Positions 53,745 through 61,624 of a DNA stretch of 64,000 nucleotides are shown here, piece by piece; the stretch's first letter is position 1, and the number at the start of each line of letters is the position of its first letter. The DNA comes from Rapana venosa. Its lineage: Eukaryota; Mollusca; Gastropoda; Neogastropoda; Muricidae. Position numbers and translations under genes: made by a program. The notes below the pieces were generated by a model that searched no databases, was not told the DNA's origin, and saw only the letters and a list, made by a program, of their open reading frames with translations. The DNA lies in assembly GCA_028751875.1 (NCBI GenBank), contig CM054167.1, forward strand, positions 24,799,105 through 24,863,104, written 5' to 3'.

Positions 53745-54340
53745 TTTCTCGGCAGCAGGTTCTTTGTCTTGACAATTCCTTGATGTCCTTCATGAGCAAT
53801 ATCGACTGTACGTTGCTGAAGAGCTTGAGGAATAACCACACGACTGTTGCGGAGAATGATTCCAGTATCTTCGCTGATGGACAGTTCATCCTTGATTGTC
53901 TTGAGTATTTGGAAAAAAGAAAACTCAACTGGACAATCCTTGGGGTTTACATGCCACTGGTTGAATTTGATTGCAGTTTTCACAGCTTGCAATGTCGGAT
54001 CATTTCTAGTTGCTTCGATGATGTCTTCTAGTGTCATGGCTTTAGGAACGGTGTGATCAATGATGAATTTGATGTATTCGTCAGCAACTTTCGACTCATG
54101 AATTGACTGTGTGTCAGCAGTTTGAACAGGATGTCGACTAAGAAAGTCAGCTGGATTGTTCTCTCCAGGCTTGTATCGAAGAACGAAATCGTAGGACTGG
54201 AGACGCAGATTCCATCTTTCGATTCGTGCAGACGTCTTCGATGCAGGATTGTTGTATATCCCTTCTAACGGCTTGTGGTCAGAGATAACGGTGAATCGAC
54301 GACCATACAGGTAAAGGTGAAAATGTTCACAAGACCACAC
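53717..54340 (-). CDS. Ty3/gypsy RNase H end and integrase zinc region
   Basis: 207 codons starting within RNase H (TVISDHKPLEGIY, LRLQSYDFVLRYKPGENNPADFLSRHP). It continues through a linker to IAHEGHQGIVKTKNLL, the His-containing start of the integrase N-terminal domain. A frame change near 53730 separates it from the integrase core. Confidence 0.8.
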   Translation of the reverse strand: MWSCEHFHLYLYGRRFTVISDHKPLEGIYNNPASKTSARIERWNLRLQSYDFVLRYKPGENNPADFLSRHPVQTADTQSIHESKVADEYIKFIIDHTVPKAMTLEDIIEATRNDPTLQAVKTAIKFNQWHVNPKDCPVEFSFFQILKTIKDELSISEDTGIILRNSRVVIPQALQQRTVDIAHEGHQGIVKTKNLLPRKCGFHTWTD

Positions 54341-54410
54341 AATGCTAGAGCTTCACGTTCTGTTTGTGAGTAGCGAGATTCCACATCCGTTAGCGCACGG
54401 CTAGCATATG

Positions 54411-54704
54411 CTACAATGTGAGAGGTGTTGTCCTTGTCACGCTGAGTGAGAATTGACCTAGACCATATGGACTAGCATCAACGATGACTTCCATCTCTCG
54501 ATCAGGGTCATAGTACTTCATGGTGGTCTGGCTTGTGAGTCGTGACTTGAGTTCACAAAACGCGTTCTCTTCAGTTTCTGTCCATGTCCACTCTGCATCT
54601 TTCCGAGTCAGATCTCGAAGTGGTTTTGTGATGGAGGCATACTGTGGAATGAACTTGGAGACATAGTTTGGGCAGACCAAGCAAACTGCGGATTTCTTTG
54701 CCAT
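54411..54704 (-). CDS. Ty3/gypsy RT-RNase H connection
   Basis: 97 codons: FIPQYASITKPLRDLTRK (RT connection), WTWTETEENAFCELKSRL and VIVDASPYGLG, the RNase H start with its catalytic Asp. Frame changes border it on both sides. Confidence 0.8.
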   Translation of the reverse strand: MAKKSAVCLVCPNYVSKFIPQYASITKPLRDLTRKDAEWTWTETEENAFCELKSRLTSQTTMKYYDPDREMEVIVDASPYGLGQFSLSVTRTTPLTL

Positions 54705-54748
54705 TGGTAGGGGTAGCTGCTTTCTGTATAGCCTCTACTTTCTTTGGA

Positions 54749-55432
54749 TCAGGGGATACTCCATCTTTGCCAAAATGAAGCCATAGAATTCAATGTGATC
54801 CTTGTTGAATTCACACTTGCTTTGTTGAGAGTAAGTCCCTTTTCACTGAAGCGAGAAAACACTTTCCTGAGAGCAGTATCATGTTCTTCTTGAGACTTTC
54901 CGTAGATGAGAATATCATCACTTGTATTGAGTGTACTTGGAATGTCCACAAGTAATTCAGCAATGTGATTTTGGAAAATTTCTGCTGCTGAAGTAACTCC
55001 AAAATTCAACCGTTTGTACCGCCTGAGACCAACATGAGTTGAAAATGTTGTGATATTTCGTGAGTCTTCTTCCAATTCTAATTGGTGATATCCTGAATTC
55101 AAATCCAGTTTGCTGAATACTTTCGCTTGATTCAGTCTCATGAGGATATCATCAATCGTTGGCATGATATGACGAGTACGTTCAATAGCTCTATTTGGAT
55201 GTCTCATGTCAACACAAAGACGTATTTCATCCGGTTTCTTTGGTTTGGGTGCAGCGACAATAGGTGATACCCAGGGTGTAGGACCATCAACTTTCTCGAT
55301 GATGTCCAGGCTTTCAAGGCGTTGAATCTCAGCTTCCACTTTTTTCCTCTTTTGAAATGGAATCCTTCGATGGGGTTGAGCGACTGGTTGTACTTCTTTA
55401 TCAATGTACAACTTCACTTTTACATCCTTCAA
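54749..55432 (-). CDS. Ty3/gypsy reverse transcriptase
   Basis: 227 codons with LESLDIIEKVDGPTPWVSPI, LCVDMRHPNRAI, FSKLDLNSGYHQLELE (first catalytic Asp), FGVTSAAEIFQ and SDDILIYGKS (the double-Asp box). Typical positions for a Ty3/gypsy RT. The reading frame is lost shortly after the thumb. Confidence 0.85.
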   Translation of the reverse strand: MKDVKVKLYIDKEVQPVAQPHRRIPFQKRKKVEAEIQRLESLDIIEKVDGPTPWVSPIVAAPKPKKPDEIRLCVDMRHPNRAIERTRHIMPTIDDILMRLNQAKVFSKLDLNSGYHQLELEEDSRNITTFSTHVGLRRYKRLNFGVTSAAEIFQNHIAELLVDIPSTLNTSDDILIYGKSQEEHDTALRKVFSRFSEKGLTLNKASVNSTRITLNSMASFWQRWSIP

Positions 55433-55914
55433 CTTCCCATGCCTTGAAACAATTCTGGATATTCGCTACAAAGAACATCAGCTGTGGTGCGTTGCGATGC
55501 TGCAAATGCAAAACTGATAAGCTGAAGGCATTGAGCAGTTTTGGCACTCAAAAGATTTCCACTGCGAGCATCAGGGCTTGATTTGACAACAAAGAATGAT
55601 GCCTGTGTTTCTGCATTCTTGTACTTGACAACAGCATCAAACATACCCAGTACAACAAGAGGGGTGCATGTTCCATAAGCATAAATTGAAGTGGATGCAG
55701 GTTTCATCATGCATTGAGGTGTCAATGTTTGGAAAGTTTGTTCATCAATGATGTTGACAGAAGCACCAGTATCAATGAGAAATGGAACGGACTCACCAGA
55801 GAGATCCACGTTGACTTTGGGTGCTGCACCAGACTTCCCAGAAACACCAAACACGTATTCTTCATCAGATGAAAATTGAGTGTCTCTGCTTTGCTGAACA
55901 CTGTTGACTTTCAC
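55429..55914 (-). CDS. Ty3/gypsy aspartic protease
   Basis: 161 codons; the active-site triad is in PFLIDTGASVNIID (about residues 45-58). The frame overlaps the RT frame by four bases, as in programmed or accidental shifts. Confidence 0.8.
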   Translation of the reverse strand: MKVNSVQQSRDTQFSSDEEYVFGVSGKSGAAPKVNVDLSGESVPFLIDTGASVNIIDEQTFQTLTPQCMMKPASTSIYAYGTCTPLVVLGMFDAVVKYKNAETQASFFVVKSSPDARSGNLLSAKTAQCLQLISFAFAASQRTTADVLCSEYPELFQGMGS

Positions 55915-56161
55915 AGTGAAGAGCTGATTCCTTTGCTGAGGCTTTTAAAGATTTACCAGAACGACACACTTTTGCAAAATGTCCAATCTTGGAGCATAGA
56001 CGACAGGTTCTGTCTTTGGCAGGGCACTGCTCACGTGAATGTTGCTTGGCACCACACCATCCACACAGTCGTTGATGTTGATGTTGATGTGTCTGACTCT
56101 GGTTAGGACCATGATTCCAGCTTGTTAATGCATTCTTCGGGCTGAAGGATGATTTCTTCAT
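55865..56161 (-). CDS. Ty3/gypsy gag remnant with zinc knuckles
   Basis: 98 codons containing CGWCGAKQHSREQC and CRLCSKIGHFAKVC, two CCHC-type knuckles, the second with GHFAKVC. The capsid part that should precede them is absent. Only about 12 bases separate this start from the rearranged LTR segment, so the gag 5' end was deleted. Confidence 0.8.
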   Translation of the reverse strand: MKKSSFSPKNALTSWNHGPNQSQTHQHQHQRLCGWCGAKQHSREQCPAKDRTCRLCSKIGHFAKVCRSGKSLKASAKESALHCESQQCSAKQRHSIFI

Positions 56162-56172
56162 TCTATCGTATT

Positions 56173-56238
56173 GAGCTGTGTTAGTAGTGGTTGTGTTCGG
56201 GTGAATGACAACTCTACATCTGGCGACGAGGATGGGAT
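56173..56238. other. Inverted LTR end plus primer-binding-site segment
   Basis: Bases 56173-56218 are the exact reverse complement of 52330-52285 (terminal 46 bases of the other LTR). They are followed by tctggcgacgaggatgggat, which has the position and look of the sequence next to an LTR that binds the tRNA primer. The whole 66-bp block therefore points the wrong way relative to the coding region of the element. Confidence 0.85.
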
Positions 56239-56400
56239 TAAAAAATCGTCCGTTGTCTTGTTATTGTCTACTGCGCATGCCCTGTGTATCAATTGCTAGG
56301 CAACGTCACGAAATTATTAACAACGAGGCTTTATAAATCTAAAACGTCTTTTCATGGAAATGAACTAGAATGGATAATTGATGTACGACATTACAGTGCC

Positions 56401-57064
56401 TATGCCTGCACCTCTACCTGCACCTGCGCCTCTACCTGCACCTGTGCCTCTACCTGCACCTATGCCAGCGCCTCTACCTGCGCCTCTACCTGCACCTATG
56501 CCTGTGCCTCTACCTGCACCTGTGCCTCTACCTGCACCTGCGCCTCTACCTGCACCAGCGCCTCTACCTGCACCTATGCCTGCACCTGCGCCTATGCCTG
56601 CACCTCTACCTGCACCTGCGCCTCTACCTGCGCCTATGCCTGCACCTGCGCCTATGCCTGCACCTCTACCTGCACCTGCGCCTATGCCTGCACCTCTACC
56701 TGCACCTGCGCCTCTACCTGCGCCTATGCCTGCACCTCCGCCTATGCCTGCACCTCTACCTGCACCTGTGCCTCTACCTGCACATGCACCTGCACCTCTA
56801 CCTGCACCTCTACCTGCACCTGCACCTCTACCTGCGCCTGCGCCTGGACAACCTGGGGTGGCTGCCGGCCCTCAAAGAGCAGCACGGCGCCGTGGTCGGG
56901 CAGCTGCCCCAGGTGTGCCTACGCGCCGGTCAGAGAGGACGAGGCGCGTGCCCGAGAGGTACGAGGCAGTCGACTTCCGTACCCCGGAATATTTCCGGGC
57001 ACTGGAGCGGCAACGGCAAGCCCGTTCCCGACAGAGGAGGCGGGACAGACAGGCGGCAGTCTGA
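56401..57064 (+). CDS. Cassette gene, terminal exon, part after the retrotransposon
   Basis: Continues the Pro/Ala/Leu repeat ([19 protein letters not shown] and variants) to about 56850. A short C-terminal domain rich in Arg follows: [20 protein letters not shown], then [14 protein letters not shown] and [19 protein letters not shown], stop TGA at 57062-57064. Together with 52097-52284 it makes 852 bases, exactly 284 codons. At DNA level the repeat is made of cctgcacctctacctgcacc-type blocks, open in a second plus frame as well, so the repeat part alone is weak evidence. The Arg-rich end is not repetitive and argues for a real C-terminus. The [13 protein letters not shown] motif resembles the C-terminal tails of some retroelement polyproteins. 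Confidence 0.6.
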
Positions 57065-57116
57065 AGACGGTCGGTGGTGATGGGAGAACTGGTGGGGCTG
57101 CTGTGTGACAAGCGAG

Positions 57117-57936
57117 AGTTGTGTTCTTCTGCTTGCTTGATTGTCGTGTTTCTCCCAGGGGACGTTTGACATTGATGAGCCTTCTCCTCCCATCTCTCTC
57201 TGTTTTGAACTTCCTCCTTGTTTATGCCCCTTTCTCTAAGGTCGTCTGCAATACAGGCAGCCCAGGTTTTGCTAGGTCTTCCCTTCGGTCTCTTTCCATT
57301 CACTACGAAGTTCGTTGCTCTTTTTATGATGTGGTGGTCTGCTTTCCGTTGAACATGCCCAAACCAGCGCAGTCTATTGGTACTAGCTACAGACTTCACA
57401 TCATCAACTTTGCACATTCTCCATAGTTTATTCATGATCCTGTCTTCCCATTTGATCTTTGTCATGTAGCGTAGCATTCAGTTTTCACAGCTCAACAAAC
57501 GTTCGACGATTTTTGTGAAAACCCACGTCACAGAACCATACACGAGAACAGGTCTGATTCAGGCCTTGTATATCAGACAGCGTCTCTCTAGTGGGATTTT
57601 CTGATTTCCAAGCAGACTTGGCCAATTCTTTCTATTTCTTCCATGCACTCGCAATCCTGGTTCCGACAGCTAACTCGATTTTGCTTCGCAGCTCATCTCT
57701 CCTAGGTAGCAGAATTCGTCTACCACTTATATCTTTGCTTGTTCGAATTCTAGCTCCTTTCCTGCATCAGTATTGTCTTCATCCTTATTCATACAACTGG
57801 GGCAGACAAATACTCTGTCCTCCTTCTTCAGACTTTTGAGCTTTGAGCATCTTTTGTGACACCAATATTGACGGTCGGAGCATTCATTTTGATCAAATTG
57901 TTCCCTACACCTTTGTGGCAGACACCACATGAGTAT

Positions 57937-57969
<33 letters not shown>

Positions 57970-58680
57970 CATGGAATTTATAGTGGTTGCTCTCTGTGTT
58001 CTGCGATCTTTTCCAACTGTCATTGCTTTGGTCTTGTCAGCATTCACCTTCATTCCTCTGCATTCTAATCTCTGTTTCCAATTGCAAATCTTTGAGTAAC
58101 ATCATCACTGTTCTCAGCTACCAGTACTAAGTCATCAGCATACAGCAATTCCCAGATCTCTTCTGGCCTCTCCACTTCCCTGGATATTTCATTCATCACG
58201 AGGATAAAGAGCAGAGGGCTCAATGCGATCCTTGAAGCACTCCTACTTTTATCTCAAAGCTTTCTGATGTCCCAATTACAGTTTTCACTTTTGATCTGGA
58301 GTTCTTGTACAAAGTCAACCATTGAGATAGTGTGCTCCGGAACACCTTGTTTCCTCAAGGCCCATTGGATTGCCTTTCTGGGTACTCCATCAAAAGCTTT
58401 TTCCAGGTCAACAAAGATGAACGTCAAGCTCTTTTTCTTCTCCATATACTTTTCCTGTAGTTGTTTCACGATAGATAGTGCATCTATGGTTGATTTGCTA
58501 GCCTGGAATCCAAACTGTTTTTCATCAGTATTGCACAGGCTCTTCAGTCTTCTTTCCAATACTTTTTCCCAGATCGTCATGCCATGTTCCAGAAGCCTGA
58601 TTCCTCTGTATTTTCCACATACTTACTGTAGCCATCTTATGCCACAGTCAGCAGATGGAATGGTTGGGACGACCATGTAG
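57117..58680 (-). mobile_element. LINE fragment with RT and an RT-associated zinc finger
   Basis: Minus strand: RT at 58580-58254 (EKVLERRLKSL, FGFQASKSTIDALSIVKQL, FIFVDLEKAFDGVPRKAI). The catalytic segment lies at about 58140-58050 in broken frames. A Cys/His-rich segment at 57930-57727 (CSDRQYWCHKRCSKLKSL and FVCPSCM) matches the small zinc finger found after RT in some LINEs. The C-terminal region at 57477-57150 has RLRWFGHVQRKADHHI and GRPSKTWAACIADDL. An AAT microsatellite with the 'tatagtgg' box interrupts it at about 57938-57980. It begins 50 bp after the stop of the cassette gene. Confidence 0.75.
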
Positions 58681-58689
58681 ATGATGGAT

Positions 58690-59112
58690 GTGATACTTGT
58701 GTGAACTGCTCCGTTGAGGTTGTGAAATGCTCTACACTTGCCTGAACTTGACATTGAGAAATCAGTGTGAACCCTGAACATCCATGTCAGAGATGGCCAG
58801 GACTGTCCTGACTGCTGACTGGTTTGGACCTCAGATTCCCGTCAGCTAGGATGTCAACTATAATCCCTGCCCCCTGCCCTACTGTCAGTCACTGCCCTGG
58901 GGGAGCAGGGAAGAGAGGAGAGGAGGTCCTGGTGACCCAGCAGGTCAGTGGGGTTGGAGGGTCAAGTCAAAGTCAAAGTCAAAAAACACTTTAATCATCC
59001 CATGAAGGGCAATTACAATACTGACAGGCAGATTGATACACATCAAAAATATCAAAGACACAAAAGCTATATTTCGTATTGGTTTTCAAATGACTTCAAA
59101 TAAAATGTCACG

Positions 59113-59144
<32 letters not shown>

Positions 59145-60470
59145 AACACAACACACGTGCGCATGCGCACACACACACAAACACACGCACGCACACACAT
59201 CAATTGTGAACACAATTTTAAACCCATTGACTAGAAGACATAAAAACTTATTTTTACGCACGCATATACGCAGCACGTACACACGCACGTACGTGTGTGT
59301 GCGAACACGCCCACGCACACCCACACCATACACCAATATATAAATTCAATGTTTTAAGACCGTTGACTAGAAGACGGACTTATTTTACACACCCACGCAC
59401 CCACCCACACACACATAATTATGTATTGACTACACTCATAACAATGACAATCAGGCAAGTGATTCAGAGAAATGTAAAAACTAGGTAGTCAACATCATTG
59501 TGAATTCAGAATTCGAATGCTTACTGGCACAAAAGAATTTCTTTTGCTGTTAGTTTTGCTGATGGGACACTGAAAACGGCGTTCCGAAGGCAACATTTGA
59601 AATTCTGGAAACAAAGCATGGGAAGGATCAGCCAAAATGGAAGGCCCCATGTGGGGACAGTGAAGACAGCAGGCTGACTTCAGGCTGTTGGGGTGGGTCA
59701 GGGCCTGGTCAGGGGCGGTCTCTTTGTCCTGGACTGGTTGACGCTTCTGGGATGAGCACGAGGGTTTGGTGGTGCAGTGATTTTAGATGTTAAATACATG
59801 GTGTGTGTGTGTGTGTGTGTGTGCGCGCTTGTGTGTTCAAGTGTGTATGCAGGTGTGTGTGTGTGCATTTGTGTGTGTGCGCAAGTCATGTGTATGCAGG
59901 TGTGTTGCCAGTGTGCGTGTATATATGCGAGTGTGTGCGGTATGCGTTTGTGAGTGAATGAGTGATGCTGTGTGGGTTCAAGTATGTAGACGACGACAAA
60001 TGGGGATGTATTTTTGCATTTTCTTCATGTTTGATTTTCCCCATCTTCGACAACCACATCATCAAGAGCATCAGAAATACGAAGACCTTGCAGTGTGTGA
60101 AGACCAATGACATCTTCATCTCCAGCACAGAGAGAAGACATAGCTGGAAGACAGATCATCAACTGACAGCTGAAGCAGAGGAGACCTGTGGGAGTTGACG
60201 TCCTGACCCAGTCAGCAACATGAGCACCAGCAGTTGTACAATGAAGAGCAGTCAGCTATGGACAGCATTTAGATTCAGGAACGTTTTTACCATGCAAATG
60301 AAATGACCCTGTCTGGAGAGATTTTGAACATTGGAATGGAAAAGTGGAGAAGCTGTGGCCTGAAGATACCAACCAGTCGGAGGATGGAAAACTAGCCACA
60401 CTGAGGACAACACAGAAACTGACAGGGAAAAACACTGAAAGACCAAGGGAAAAGATGAACTTGGGATTCC
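58690..60470. repeat. Gene-free stretch with microsatellites
   Basis: The dispersed box near 58965-59045 (aagtcaaagtcaaaaaacac, cttcatggg on the opposite strand) is the reverse of the copies at 42.47 and 44.46 kb. (CA)n tracts lie at 59115-59145 and 59170-59200 and a (GT)n tract at 59800-59880. A frame at 59962-60198 of ordinary composition has no splice or homology support. Confidence 0.55.
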
Positions 60471-60658
60471 AGGAGACACTTTGTACCAGGAGACAGTTTG
60501 AACCAGGATCGCAGTTTGTACCAGGAGACAGTTTGAACCAGGAAACAGTTTGAACCAGGATCAACAGTTTGTACCAGGAGACACTTTGTACCAGAAGACA
60601 CTTTGAACCAGGATCAACAGTTTGTACCAGGAGACACTTTTTACCAGGAGACAGAATT
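60470..60658 (+). repeat. 18-21 bp minisatellite
   Basis: About nine units such as ggagacagtttgaaccagga and agacactttgtaccagga run in tandem. Confidence 0.85.
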
Positions 60659-60659
60659 A

Positions 60660-61615
60660 GAATGAAGGAAAAGGGAATTACCAGGAAAACTAAGGAAAAG
60701 CCACTGTGTAGACAGCTGTGGAGCGCCAAGAGAATTGTTGCAGGGGGACAAAATAATCAACAGATAGGGTTCTACAGTAAGTTGTGTACAGTAAGTTGTT
60801 GAGAAAGAAAACCATTTAGTACTTGACAGACTTTGTGTTTCTGTTGAATGGATGAGGATGAGTGTAGAATGCCTTGGTGTAGGTTGCCGTGTGGTGCGGT
60901 AAGCATGTGGTGTGTGGGAAAGGAGTGAGAATGAAGCCATGTAGTTTAACATCTGAAAATCACTGCTTGGGTGGAAAGTGCCATCACCAGAGCTGTCATC
61001 CAGGCAGGCAAAGAGCTGTCTCTGCCAGCCTCTGGCACCACACCTGATGGTCTGGAGTCTGGCCTGTTGTTTTCACTGTCTCTCATGGGGTGGGGGCTTC
61101 AGCCTGGGTAATGTGCTGGGTCGGTAGGACCATCATCAGTGGGCAGTGGCTGGACTGCAGCAGAGAGGGGGACATTGTGTGGGGGTCAGGTCAGAGCAAG
61201 ACTAAGAAAGACAGTGCTGCCAATAGTGATTCTCTTTCCAATCTTTGTGATGAGTAGCAGGACAGAACACGGCCCTGAGGTAGTCTGCTTTTCATTGCAA
61301 TCTGTAGGACAGACAGACAGTGTGCTTAGGGCTCAGGGATTCCCTCTGCTCTGTGACTAAGTGGTCTTTACCTGTTGTTGTTGTTAAGGGGTGTCTGCTT
61401 CACATTGTACTAGTCATCACTGCCCACAGTGTCTCTCTGGCTCTACAAAGAACAGATGAAGTTGCTTACAAGGGGGTCAGAGGGTGAGGACAACATGCAT
61501 AGTCTTCATTTGTAAAACCACACAGGGTTGTACTGTACTGCACTGTGAATCCTCTGACAGTGTTGTCAGCTGGTGTAGGATCTGTGCAGAGATCGTGCCA
61601 GTGTGAGTCAGGAGG
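60660..61615. other. Non-coding stretch
   Basis: Ordinary composition, no supported gene, splice pair or dispersed repeat recognised. Confidence 0.4.
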
Positions 61616-61624
61616 CAGCTGCCT

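Larger units (their letters stand above)
52285..56395 (-). mobile_element. Ty3/gypsy LTR retrotransposon inserted in a coding exon
   Basis: A 4111-bp element flanked by the 5-bp duplication gtgcc (52280-52284, 56396-56400), with ends TGTA...TACA. Its coding strand is minus. The left (3') LTR is 52285-52530. The right (5') LTR is collinear only at 56239-56395, and those 157 bases are identical between the two. A polypurine tract lies at 52531-52545 (minus strand ggtggggagggt). Domain order on the minus strand: gag zinc knuckles, protease, RT, RNase H, integrase, all in one pol order typical of Ty3/gypsy, possibly mag-like. Gag upstream of the zinc knuckles is missing. Frames change about five times, so the copy is defective. 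Confidence 0.9.

Noticed and set aside
59962..60198. 79-codon frame of ordinary composition
   Set aside because: No splice sites, homology or repeat context I can recognise; single short frame compatible with chance.
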